DNA of 30,740 nucleotides from a virus, in the IMG/VR virus record IMGVR_UViG_3300046482_000269, positions 1 through 30,740 of that record, one strand, 5' to 3'. Numbering within the stretch: the stretch's first letter is position 1; each line of letters opens with the position of its first letter. Below the pieces are notes generated by a model. The model saw nothing but the letters and a program-made list of their open reading frames with translations. It had not been told where the DNA came from and did not search any database. Shown piece after piece: positions 1 to 5,898 of this stretch. A program made the translations under genes and the position numbers.

Positions 1-126
1 CCGATCAAGCTCCCCCACCAAGGACAGCAGAATGAGGCTATGCGTGGTGAACTGGGAGCGCCGGGCTTCGGCTTCGATGGCCGTCGCCAGCGTGCACAGG
101 ATCTGGAACAACTGCCGCCTCGTCAT
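1..126 (-). CDS. partial small phage protein, 3-prime end outside window
   Basis: The frame is open from an ATG at 126 to the window edge (42 codons), so the C-terminus is missing. The N-terminus begins MTRRQLFQILCTLATA and looks helical and amphipathic, with no motif I recognise. The ATG overlaps the TGA of the preceding gene (ATGA at 123-126), which implies translational coupling. It continues the minus-strand run that begins with the annealing-like protein. Function unknown. Confidence 0.55.
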   Translation of the reverse strand, partial: MTRRQLFQILCTLATAIEAEARRSQFTTHSLILLSLVGELDR

Positions 127-299
127 GGCGTGTCCTCCGCGTCCACCGTGGCCCCTGGCAGGCCGGCCACCGTATCGATCAGCACGTCGAACTGGTCGAG
201 GATATCGTACAGGGCCCGGCGCTCCGGAGAGTCCGGGAGCGCGGCGACGGCGTGTTGCAGCGCATCGACCAGGTCGCAGAACTCGGCGAATACCGACAT
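123..299 (-). CDS. 58-aa acidic hypothetical protein
   Basis: ATG at 299 is preceded by a good Shine-Dalgarno sequence (GGGAGG, seven bases upstream) that overlaps the TAG stop of the upstream recombination gene. The 58-residue product is acidic and predicted helical (MSVFAEFCDLVDAL at the start), with no zinc or nucleotide-binding motif. It lies 12 bp after the annealing-like gene and overlaps the next gene by four bases, so the three are probably co-transcribed. The family is not recognised. Coding status rests on the start signal, the tight coupling and codon composition. Confidence 0.6.
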   Translation of the reverse strand: MSVFAEFCDLVDALQHAVAALPDSPERRALYDILDQFDVLIDTVAGLPGATVDAEDTP

Positions 300-311
300 G
301 GCGGGTCCTCC

Positions 312-1598
312 CTAGGCCACGGCAAGCGCGTGGAGAATCGCCGGAAAATTGCTCTCCACCAGGGCGTACCCGGTGCGCTCCTTCACCCAGCGGCCGGCCT
401 CCTCGCGCCCGGTAATGTCGGGCGCCTGCTGCTTGATGTGCGTCCAGATCTGCTGGCGCAGGTCCGCTGACGTCGGGGCGTGCGCGGGGGCGGGTGCCTG
501 CGTCTCTTCGGGCTCGTTGATGTCCTGCGTGAAGACGTCCGACAACGCGCCCGTGCGCAGGATGGCGTCAATTTGCGCCGATTTTTGCGCCATCTTCACG
601 GCCTTGTTGATGTCGCCCTTGTCCTGCGCCAGCGTGCGCGCGCCCCGGCCTTCCCCGACCACCTGCCCGTCGCGGGTGGTGAGCCGGCAGACATAACACA
701 GGGTGCCTTCCTTGGCGCCGAGCATGCGCCAGGTGGCGGCGTCTTCCTCGAACGCGGCGGCCAGATGCATCAGGGCCATGAACTTCTCTGAGCCCGCCTT
801 GGAGAGGGTGGGCTTGCTGTCCCGGCCACCGACCCGCAGCACATAATAATCGGTGCCCTCGCTCAGTTGTTCCTTGATGTACTGCGTGACGAGTTGGCGT
901 TGTTCGCGCCAGGCGGTCATGGAGTCGGCCAGGGCCTGGGCTTCCCGGCTGCGGGTCACGACCGTGGTGGGACGCATCACGCCCGTCACCGGCGCGTCAT
1001 CGGGCTCGGGGATGTACGTGTCGTCAGCCATAGGGGCGATCTCCTTTCCTGGGCCATCCTGGGGCGGTGGCGCGGGCATGTGGGCGAGGCGCTCGTCCAC
1101 CGTCACCGGGGGGAGCGCCAGGGGCAGGGTCTGGTCGTCCACGGGAGACGGGGCGTCGTCCGTGCTGTCGAACGGCACCCGCGCACTGCGCTCCCCGGGC
1201 TCGGCAGGCAGCACCACCATGGGGCGGTCGTCCGTGGGCCGGGGCAGGCCCTGGGGGGAATACCCCATGCGGCGTTGCCACTCGACGTAGAGCACCACAC
1301 TGATATGGTGATAGCACCACTTGCTCTTGCCCTGGTTCGCCTGGGGGCAGGAACAGTGGTCCGTGACACGGTACAGCCGTTTGCCACTGCCCTCGACGGT
1401 GTAGGAGCCGTCACTGTTGGGCGTCAGACGGCCTTCCGTGAGGATGCGGGCCGCGCGGTTCAGGCGATTGCCCACGCCCTCGTCGGGGAAGAAAAAGGGA
1501 GGGCGTTCGTGGTGCCTGACGACTTCCCATAACAGACGTTCGGCTTCGGTTTCCATAATCTCGTTGATGAGTGTAGGGGTTCCTGATATTGTTCCCAC
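312..1598 (-). CDS. SWIM zinc-finger protein fused to a phage single-strand-annealing-like recombination protein
   Basis: The 428-residue product has two parts. Residues 82-97 carry a SWIM zinc finger, C-x-C-x10-C-x-H (C82, C84, C95, H97). A Pro/Asp-rich linker of about 80 residues follows. The C-terminal part has a KAGSEK element (about 267-272), a GEGRGAR turn near 315, a Lys/Ala-rich helix at 332-349 and SDVFTQD at 353-359. This pattern is familiar from phage and integrative-element proteins thought to anneal single-stranded DNA, though I cannot confirm the family name by search. I chose GTG 1598 because AAGGA (1607-1611) lies eight bases upstream. A GTG at 1640 would fall inside a strong hairpin, and an ATG at 1556 is a further possibility. 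A second strong ribosome site lies inside the gene (1041-1047, ATG 1031). Confidence 0.75.
   Translation of the reverse strand: MGTISGTPTLINEIMETEAERLLWEVVRHHERPPFFFPDEGVGNRLNRAARILTEGRLTPNSDGSYTVEGSGKRLYRVTDHCSCPQANQGKSKWCYHHISVVLYVEWQRRMGYSPQGLPRPTDDRPMVVLPAEPGERSARVPFDSTDDAPSPVDDQTLPLALPPVTVDERLAHMPAPPPQDGPGKEIAPMADDTYIPEPDDAPVTGVMRPTTVVTRSREAQALADSMTAWREQRQLVTQYIKEQLSEGTDYYVLRVGGRDSKPTLSKAGSEKFMALMHLAAAFEEDAATWRMLGAKEGTLCYVCRLTTRDGQVVGEGRGARTLAQDKGDINKAVKMAQKSAQIDAILRTGALSDVFTQDINEPEETQAPAPAHAPTSADLRQQIWTHIKQQAPDITGREEAGRWVKERTGYALVESNFPAILHALAVA
1029..1050 (-). promoter_or_regulatory. internal ribosome binding site and ATG inside the SWIM/annealing fusion
   Basis: On the minus strand AGGAAAGGAG (1041-1050) stands nine bases before an in-frame ATG at 1031. 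Starting there would give a 239-residue protein lacking the SWIM finger but keeping the whole annealing-like part. The signal is as good as those of the true gene starts in this operon. It lies at the end of the low-complexity linker, where a domain border is expected. I infer that either two products are made from one gene or the site is a fossil of two once-separate genes. Confidence 0.55.
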
Positions 1599-1634
1599 AG
1601 TGCGATTCCTTCTGCTAGGGGGACCGTGCGAGAG

Positions 1635-1663
1635 CCCCACACCAATGTGCAGTTGGTGTGGGG
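1635..1663. promoter_or_regulatory. 11-bp inverted repeat in the leader of the annealing-like gene
   Basis: CCCCACACCAA (1635-1645) pairs perfectly with TTGGTGTGGGG (1653-1663) around a seven-base loop. Relative to the predicted minus-strand promoter (-10 at 1682-1687) it would lie about 12 bases into the RNA and about 37 bases before the GTG start at 1598. It has no good U-tract on the minus side and only a weak T-rich tail on the plus side. An RNA leader hairpin or protein operator is therefore more likely than a terminator. Confidence 0.6.
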
Positions 1664-1673
1664 CGTTTGTCGT

Positions 1674-1719
1674 TCTATCTAATTATATCGAAACTTTGTG
1701 GAAAAAACTTTACCACAAA
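1674..1719 (-). promoter_or_regulatory. promoter with perfect -10 and flanking inverted repeat, for the SWIM/annealing operon
   Basis: The minus strand has TATAAT at 1687-1682 followed by TAGATAGA. No consensus -35 is present at 16-18 bp. Instead the region holds a 7-bp inverted repeat, TTTGTGG (1695-1701) and CCACAAA (1713-1719), which could bind an activator or repressor. The decamer TCTATCTAAT (plus-strand reading, 1674-1683) recurs exactly at 9390-9399, before the other SWIM gene. Confidence 0.5.
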
Positions 1720-1766
1720 TAGGCGCGAATTTTTTTCTCTATATACCCCCAAAAAAAGCGAAGTCT

Positions 1767-1945
1767 GTGAAGACATTACTAGTAAGTTACTCATAAATAA
1801 TCAGTTATAAATTTAAAAATGTCTTCACTCCCACCACGAGGCGTGAAGACATCTGAAGACATTTTTTCACAATGTCTTCACTGTTTTCAGTGTCGGCTTT
1901 TTTTTCGAAAGTTTTTGTTTTTGCATTTTCTGTAAATGTCTTCAC
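1767..1945. repeat. six-copy 11-bp iteron cluster, probable replication origin
   Basis: The motif GTGAAGACATT occurs at 1767-1777, 1843-1853 (last base C) and 1853-1863 (first base C, second T kept) on the plus strand. Its complement AATGTCTTCAC occurs at 1818-1828, 1871-1881 and 1935-1945. Two copies are in tandem at exactly 10 bp and face an inverted copy, so proteins could bind on one face of the helix. The 1690-1950 stretch is strongly AT-rich with A and T tracts of seven to eight bases, unlike its neighbours. It lies directly downstream of the helicase and primase genes. Iterons beside a Rep-type helicase suggest an origin; an operator array is the alternative. Confidence 0.65.
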
Positions 1946-2010
1946 CAAAGCGGACTACCAAACCTCGCGCACAGTGCTCCAGCTAGAGCCGTAGGCTTAG
2001 CGGGAGAGGT

Positions 2011-3216
2011 TCAATCGCCCTCGCCTATAATGAAGCGTCCTCGTGAGAGCTTTTCCACTTCGCGAACTTTGGCACAGCGATAGAGTACAAGACTCAGATT
2101 CTTACGCGTCTGCCTGCTATCGGTCAGTTCCAGTTCGTTGAGCAGGTCCCCGATGGTCAGTGGCGCGGGAGAGCGGCGCAGGCTCTCCAGGACGCGCGTG
2201 CGCATGTCGCCATAGTTGTTCATCTCTGGTGCGCCGCCGGTGTACTGGAGGAAACACCGCCCACCGTCGAAGGTAAACTTGATGTACATCTTCTGTTCTT
2301 GCCCGTGCCGGATGGTCATATCAAGTTCAATATCCTCGTGGTCTCGATTGACCATAATCAGGCCATCGGCCACCGCCTGCTTGGCGACTGAGCCATACAG
2401 GGTGTCCACCATCAGCACATCATCCCGCGAGCGCTTACGCCGGTGATCCAGACACACCATCGAACAATGCTGACTTTTGGCAAGCTCGCGCAACGGCACT
2501 AACATATCTTTGGTTTCTTCAAACTGGTTGCCATTCTTTTTCAGCACATACAGATAGGAAATAGGATCAATGATGATGAGCCGCGGATGATGTAAGGCTA
2601 TCGCTTCTCCCATCCAGGCAATGAGTCCATCACTAAAGGAGGGCAGCGCTGAGGCCCCATGCAAGAAGATGAGCTGGCCTGGATGGAGTGTTGCCTGTGG
2701 CATGAGTTCGTCAATCCGCAAATGCGTATCGTCCATGTCGTCTTCCAGAGAGATATAGAGGACCTTCCCGGCATCCGGTTTCCAGTGTCCACACCACAGG
2801 CCATCCGTTGCGACAGCGAGAGCAAGGGCGTATGCCAGATAGGTTTTGCCGCCCTTGGGTGAGCCGCCAAGGAGGGTGAGCCCATCGGCAATGACGCCTG
2901 GAAGCAGCCAGCGGCGTGGAGTCATCACCGTGCTCATAATGGCTGCCGCATCCGTAAAGGCAAATGGATCACAGCGTGGTTCTGTCTGCGCGTGGTGTCC
3001 ATTGCGACGTGCCGCCACGTCCTCCACGGCCTCGATCCAGGCCCGCACGGCCAGGCGCGGTTCCTTGTTCGCAGCGGTGACCGCCCGCGCCCACGCAATT
3101 TTGTCATGCCGGATGGCCGCCACCTCGCGCACGGTTTGATCAAGCATCCAAAAATCGGTTCCCGGTTGCGTTTCGAGTGTTTCAAGCAATTCATGGTCAC
3201 GATCCGTGAGTGGCAT
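2011..3216 (-). CDS. RepA/AAA_25-type replicative helicase
   Basis: The 401-residue protein has a RecA-fold ATPase core of the RepA/AAA_25 type. It shows Walker A GGSPKGGKT (117-125), the conserved SLEDD strand end (156-160) and Walker B LIIID (213-217). A CLDHRRK element follows near residue 252, in the position of the conserved His/sensor segment of hexameric helicases. The last 70 residues look like a winged-helix domain. The N-terminal 100 residues are not recognised. ATG 3216 has a GGGGG-type ribosome site and overlaps the primase-like gene by 20 bp, so the two are coupled. The iteron cluster lies just beyond its 3-prime end. It probably unwinds phage DNA at that origin. Confidence 0.82.
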   Translation of the reverse strand: MPLTDRDHELLETLETQPGTDFWMLDQTVREVAAIRHDKIAWARAVTAANKEPRLAVRAWIEAVEDVAARRNGHHAQTEPRCDPFAFTDAAAIMSTVMTPRRWLLPGVIADGLTLLGGSPKGGKTYLAYALALAVATDGLWCGHWKPDAGKVLYISLEDDMDDTHLRIDELMPQATLHPGQLIFLHGASALPSFSDGLIAWMGEAIALHHPRLIIIDPISYLYVLKKNGNQFEETKDMLVPLRELAKSQHCSMVCLDHRRKRSRDDVLMVDTLYGSVAKQAVADGLIMVNRDHEDIELDMTIRHGQEQKMYIKFTFDGGRCFLQYTGGAPEMNNYGDMRTRVLESLRRSPAPLTIGDLLNELELTDSRQTRKNLSLVLYRCAKVREVEKLSRGRFIIGEGD

Positions 3217-3769
3217 CGTTGTCCCCCTGTTCCTGCTCTAAGACTGTCAAAAAGCGGGCGGGATGAATGCCAGACGTGTGCAGCGCCTGTGTCAGTTTCG
3301 CCTTGGCATGGGCGGAGCGTGAGGCAAGCTCCCACGTTTTCGCCCGTGCCGGGGCACAGGTTTGGATAAAGTCAGGGTCACTGACGATCATCTCTTCCAG
3401 CATCACCTGGGCGATGTCATCCGGTTTGACGATCTCCAGAGCGGCCAGGCGGGAGATACGTGGACTACGCCCCCGGGGTGGGGCGTTCCTGGCATAGAGG
3501 GGGTGCACGCAAAACAGGTTGCGCACCTCGATGCCGAGTGCGGCGCAGATGTCCTCAATGGCGCACTGGTGGGCAAAGCAGTGCAGCAGCGTCATGGGAT
3601 TGCCCTGGCGATCACGGCCCTGCGCAATGCCCATGGCACTCGCATTGTCACCACCATGGACCGGACAGCGGGCACGCCATTTCTTGCCATGCTGTTTTCC
3701 ATCAAGCCATGCGGCAATCTCAGCCGGGGTGTACCAGATATGTCGCTGCGCATCAGGAATGTTGGACAT
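3197..3769 (-). CDS. primase-like protein with CHC2-type zinc finger
   Basis: The 190-residue product starts at ATG 3769 behind AAGGAAG. Residues 31-80 resemble the DNA-primase zinc-binding domain: WRARCPVHGG with C35 and H38, a small beta region, then LHCFAHQC with C64, H67 and C69, and a short helix ending in CAALGI. No TOPRIM catalytic domain follows; the rest is a helical segment of about 100 residues. It could therefore be the template-recognition part of a split primase, or an accessory to the helicase encoded in the overlapping next gene. The gene is the first of its minus-strand unit, and direct ATGGTAA repeats lie in its upstream region. Confidence 0.72.
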   Translation of the reverse strand: MSNIPDAQRHIWYTPAEIAAWLDGKQHGKKWRARCPVHGGDNASAMGIAQGRDRQGNPMTLLHCFAHQCAIEDICAALGIEVRNLFCVHPLYARNAPPRGRSPRISRLAALEIVKPDDIAQVMLEEMIVSDPDFIQTCAPARAKTWELASRSAHAKAKLTQALHTSGIHPARFLTVLEQEQGDNDATHGS

Positions 3770-3794
3770 CCCTGCTTCCTTTATGCAAAACTCT

Positions 3795-3813
3795 ATGGTA
3801 AATTGAATGGTAA
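3795..3813. promoter_or_regulatory. direct repeat ATGGTAA in the primase/RHH divergent region
   Basis: Two exact ATGGTAA copies (3795-3801 and 3807-3813) are separated by one helical turn (12 bp), between the divergent primase-like gene and the small ribbon-helix-helix-like gene. Such spacing suits a dimeric DNA-binding protein; the neighbouring RHH-like product is an obvious but untested candidate. TATACT on the minus strand nearby could be a -10 element without a clear -35. Confidence 0.3.
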
Positions 3814-3873
3814 CAGAGTATAGCAAAAGCCCCACGGCTTGTGAGGTGGAAAACAAATGTCTATGCTTTCTGC

Positions 3874-4074
3874 ATGGAAACGCTCACAGAACCATCAGAC
3901 AGCCCTCCCAAAAAGAAGCGCGGCCCGGCACGGAAACCGAACCGCATGGTGGATACGCACATCCACATGCCGGAAGACCTCCTGGAGTGGTGCAAGCGCC
4001 AGCCCGAGGGCTTTGCCGGGCTGGTACGGATGCTGTGTACCCTGGAAAAGCACCGCCGGAGCCTGCAACCCTAA
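3874..4074 (+). CDS. small basic protein, ribbon-helix-helix-like
   Basis: The 66-residue product has a Lys/Arg-rich N-terminus (PPKKKRGPARKP), then a short strand-like VDTHIHM and two helices (PEDLLEWCKRQ and AGLVRMLCTLEKHRR). This is the layout of a ribbon-helix-helix DNA-binding protein; the assignment is by pattern only. It is the only plus-strand gene among minus-strand early genes. The start is unclear: ATG 3874 lacks a ribosome site, while a GTG at 3841 is in frame. A good site (GAGGTGG, 3843-3849) instead fits an ATG at 3857 in another frame whose translation looks non-coding. The reading frame continues past the TAA into a remnant of another gene. Confidence 0.5.
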   Translation: METLTEPSDSPPKKKRGPARKPNRMVDTHIHMPEDLLEWCKRQPEGFAGLVRMLCTLEKHRRSLQP

Positions 4075-4146
4075 CCCTCACTCCACATTGACCTGACGCT
4101 CACGGCCATCAAGGACCTGCTGGAGCGCGGCAGGAATGGGCACTAG
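4075..4146 (+). pseudogene. 3-prime remnant of a gene related to the coiled-coil gene at 27617-27871
   Basis: After the TAA at 4072-4074 the same frame reads HIDLTLTAIKDLLERG and ends in TAG at 4144-4146. The C-terminus of the minus-strand protein encoded at 27617-27871 reads HIDLTLTAIKDLLGRD. The DNA is also similar, with about 34 of 37 bases identical in the best segment. No start or ribosome site precedes it, so this is the detached tail of a second copy. Its TAG interlocks with the TAG of the convergent VRR-NUC gene (CTAG, 4143-4146). Confidence 0.65.
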
Positions 4147-4535
4147 GCACCACGGAGCTTGGCGAGAATCTCCTGGAGCTGACCAGGCCGCCAACACTCC
4201 GCCACGACCGTCTTGCCGTGTAAGGCCCTGAGCCACAGCTCCTGCTCCCGCGTCAGCTTGCCCCTTGCCGTTTTCAGCTCCACCAGGTATACATACGGCA
4301 TCCCTTGCGTCTCACCGATAGGCCCTGTCCACCCCACTGGCCGGGGGTCCACAATGGCCAAATCCGGCCAGCCCGGGCTACTTTTCCGGGCGTCATAGTG
4401 GTGATGCACCACCAGGCCGAGCTCCCGCGCCAGCCGCACCACCTGCGCCTGGAACCGCGCCTCGGCCACGTTGTCAGGCATGGGCTGCCCACTGCGGGCC
4501 AGGAGGTACTGGTACTCACTCTCGCTCAGGCGCAT
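4143..4535 (-). CDS. VRR-NUC domain nuclease
   Basis: The 130-residue protein carries the PD-(D/E)XK signature of VRR-NUC nucleases: GWPD (D58) on the second strand and VELK (E86, K88) about 28 residues later, followed by the typical LTREQELWLRAL helix. Stand-alone VRR-NUC proteins are common in phage replication modules and are thought to cut branched DNA. ATG 4535 is preceded by AGGAGGGAG; a longer open frame upstream has low-quality composition and overlaps the neighbouring gene. It is the last gene of the minus-strand early operon and would pair functionally with the annealing protein and helicase, which is inference. Confidence 0.82.
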   Translation of the reverse strand: MRLSESEYQYLLARSGQPMPDNVAEARFQAQVVRLARELGLVVHHHYDARKSSPGWPDLAIVDPRPVGWTGPIGETQGMPYVYLVELKTARGKLTREQELWLRALHGKTVVAECWRPGQLQEILAKLRGA

Positions 4536-4716
4536 CGATCTCTCCCTCCTGCGTGACGACGACCCGCTCTTTGTCCCTGTGCTGCCATCCCGCCAGCACC
4601 GCCTCGGCGCCGCATACGCTGCACCGGGCGTGCGTGACCACTTGATACCACCCGTCATTCCAGGCCGGGCTGGTGGGCAAGAGCCACAGCGGCCGCATGC
4701 GGTGCACATGTTTCAT
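4516..4716 (-). CDS. 66-aa protein with a single CxxC knuckle
   Basis: ATG 4716 has GGAGGG seven bases upstream, which decides it over an in-frame GTG 15 bases earlier. The sequence is Trp-rich at the start, with a CSVCG knuckle near residues 32-36 and an acidic C-terminus. One CxxC pair is not enough for a zinc site unless it dimerises or uses histidines (H3, H5 and H29 are available). It overlaps both neighbours (ATGA with the upstream small membrane protein, 20 bp with the VRR-NUC gene). Function unknown. Confidence 0.65.
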   Translation of the reverse strand: MKHVHRMRPLWLLPTSPAWNDGWYQVVTHARCSVCGAEAVLAGWQHRDKERVVVTQEGEIDAPERE

Positions 4717-4805
4717 CGGGTATCCCTCCACAGCACGACGTACAGGGCCCCCAGGAACACCCCGAACGCCAGCAGGCCCAGCACGAGGAAGACGTCACCG
4801 AGCAC
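4713..4805 (-). CDS. 30-aa single-pass membrane peptide
   Basis: GTG 4805 has AAGGAG seven to eight bases upstream, and the frame ends in TGA overlapping the next ATG (ATGA). The 30-residue product is almost entirely one hydrophobic helix (residues 4-25, VFLVLGLLAFG and on), with a positively charged tail WRDTR. This fits a tiny inner-membrane protein with its C-terminus in the cytoplasm. Similar peptides in phage early operons often have no known role. It is shorter than usual gene-finder limits but is well supported by its signals and couplings on both sides. Confidence 0.6.
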   Translation of the reverse strand: MLGDVFLVLGLLAFGVFLGALYVVLWRDTR

Positions 4806-5016
4806 CTGGGGTCTCCTTCGCCGCGTCTCTGGCCTCGCGCTTGATGGCCGTCAGCGTGGCCTGGATGGCGTCGAGTGCCCGCAGCCACTCCTGCGGGATG
4901 CCCTCGGCAAACCAGGTCTGATAGCTGCTGGCACACAGGCCCAGCCGGTTGTAGAGCTCCCGCCCACGCGTGCGCTGCGCCTCGGTGGGGACAGGCAGCC
5001 ACAGCTCACCCTGCAT
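4795..5016 (-). CDS. 73-aa hypothetical early protein
   Basis: ATG 5016 follows GGAGGAG at seven bases. The product has a Pro/Trp-rich start (MQGELWLPVPTEAQ), a central helical segment with LGLCASSYQTWF and a charged C-terminal helix. Nothing suggests an enzyme. It overlaps the upstream zinc-ribbon gene by 11 bp and the downstream membrane peptide gene by 11 bp, typical of a compressed phage early operon. Confidence 0.65.
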   Translation of the reverse strand: MQGELWLPVPTEAQRTRGRELYNRLGLCASSYQTWFAEGIPQEWLRALDAIQATLTAIKREARDAAKETPGAR

Positions 5017-5230
5017 CGTGGGTCTCCTCCCGGTGTCTGCGAGCCAGCCGCTCATAGGCCTGGCGCTGGCGCGTCGTCAGCCCGACAATGGTGATGTGCG
5101 GCACGTCCATCTCAGGAAAACTCTGGCCGCCAAAGTTCCTGGTACGGCAATCGCTACAGAACGCATTGCTGTCGTCGTGGTCATCGGCACAGACCAGGGC
5201 AACACCGCAGATCCCGCACACCGTGCGCAT
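5006..5230 (-). CDS. 74-aa zinc-ribbon protein
   Basis: ATG 5230 has an almost ideal ribosome site (AGGAGGTGAT). Two knuckles, CGIC (residues 5-8) and CSDC (25-28), form a plausible four-cysteine zinc ribbon with an Asp/His-rich loop between them. The rest includes a short hydrophobic strand (HITIVGL) and a basic C-terminal helix. It could be a nucleic-acid-binding accessory protein; no family is recognised. Confidence 0.7.
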   Translation of the reverse strand: MRTVCGICGVALVCADDHDDSNAFCSDCRTRNFGGQSFPEMDVPHITIVGLTTRQRQAYERLARRHREETHDAG

Positions 5231-5231
5231 A

Positions 5232-5468
5232 TCACCTCCTGCGCGTGGGCAGCGCCCAGGCCGTGGCACGCGGCCCGGGGTCACTGGTGGAGGTACGCAC
5301 CTGGCTCTCCACCCACGCCTCGAGATCGGCCTGGCGGTACACCACGCGGCGGCCCACTTTGGCGTAGCGGGGGCCCCCGCCCTGCCCGCGCCATTTGGTG
5401 AGGGTGCGCGGCGAGACGTGCAGGTACTGGGCGGCGTCGTGCGGAGTCAAGAGAGAAGAGTCAGGCAT
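5232..5468 (-). CDS. AlpA/excisionase-like helix-turn-helix protein
   Basis: The 78-residue protein has the HTH_17/MerR-like layout: LTPHDAAQYLHVSPRTLTKW for the helix-turn-helix, then GGGPRYAKVGRRVVYRQADLEAWV for the wing and last helix (about residues 7-54). Proteins of this kind act as excisionases or as transcription activators (AlpA). No integrase is present in the window, so a directionality role cannot be supported here. ATG 5468 has only a moderate ribosome site (AAGG, 11 bases away) and overlaps the previous gene's end by 8 bp. Confidence 0.8.
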   Translation of the reverse strand: MPDSSLLTPHDAAQYLHVSPRTLTKWRGQGGGPRYAKVGRRVVYRQADLEAWVESQVRTSTSDPGPRATAWALPTRRR

Positions 5469-5898
5469 GGGTAGCAGCCTTCTTTTGTTCCCGACGATAG
5501 CGATCTAGCCGTGCCTTTTTCTGGAAGCAGCCGAAACACAATTCGCGATGCGGCATCGCTTTGCGATGACGACAGTAGGTACAGATATCTTTCGCTTTCA
5601 TGCGCGCATAACGTGCGGCAGAGTCTTGCCGCATTTTCTCTGCACAATCGGCACAGCGGCGCTTGCCTTCGAGGGCTGGCGCTTTCTTGCAGTCTTTGCA
5701 GATGCCTTGCGAGACGGTTTTCCAATAGGCGGTATGGTCCTTCTCCATACATATCTCACATAATCGACGATTGGGGACGGACGGCCTATGACAACGAGGG
5801 CACAGCCTCTGCTGTTTATCTAAGTCCTGCAGCGAATCATGCGAATCATGCACGATTGGCTGTTTATCTAAGTCCTGCAGCGAACCATGCGGCGGCAC
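5461..5898 (-). CDS. triple zinc-ribbon protein with duplicated N-terminal peptide
   Basis: The 145-residue product has six CxxC knuckles in three pairs: CPRC/CEIC, CKDC/CADC and CTYC/CFGC, each pair spaced 11-12 residues apart. They form three successive zinc ribbons about 30 residues apart, ending in a Lys/Arg-rich helix. GTG 5898 is chosen because AGGAGGA stands six to seven bases before it; ATGs further upstream lack such a site. The N-terminus contains SLQDLDKQ twice, from a 48-bp-period DNA duplication. The gene overlaps the ParB-like gene by 35 bp. It probably binds nucleic acid or protein; the target is unknown. Confidence 0.7.
   Translation of the reverse strand: MPPHGSLQDLDKQPIVHDSHDSLQDLDKQQRLCPRCHRPSVPNRRLCEICMEKDHTAYWKTVSQGICKDCKKAPALEGKRRCADCAEKMRQDSAARYARMKAKDICTYCRHRKAMPHRELCFGCFQKKARLDRYRREQKKAATHA
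5811..5890. repeat. two 32-bp direct repeats, period 48 bp
   Basis: The 32 bases from 5811 to 5842 recur at 5859-5890 with a single T/C difference. Each begins GCTGTTTATCTAAG and ends CCATGC or TCATGC. The period is a multiple of three, so the zinc-ribbon protein keeps frame and gains a repeated peptide. The second copy overlaps the last codons of the ParB-like gene (stop near 5864). A recent tandem duplication is likely. Confidence 0.8.

Noticed and set aside
867-1532. Long plus-strand open frame opposite the SWIM/annealing gene
   Set aside because: It mirrors the minus-strand codons, is rich in His/Gly/Arg as shadows are, and lacks a start signal; the minus frame has conserved motifs.
1879-1905. 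CACTG/CAGTG hairpin with a T run as an intrinsic terminator
   Set aside because: The T run begins five bases after a five-pair stem, and the stem overlaps an iteron; it is more likely part of the origin region.
1985-2025. GGTTCAATC resembling a tRNA T-loop
   Set aside because: The flanking bases do not form a T stem, there is no acceptor stem, and the right part is the coding end of the helicase gene.
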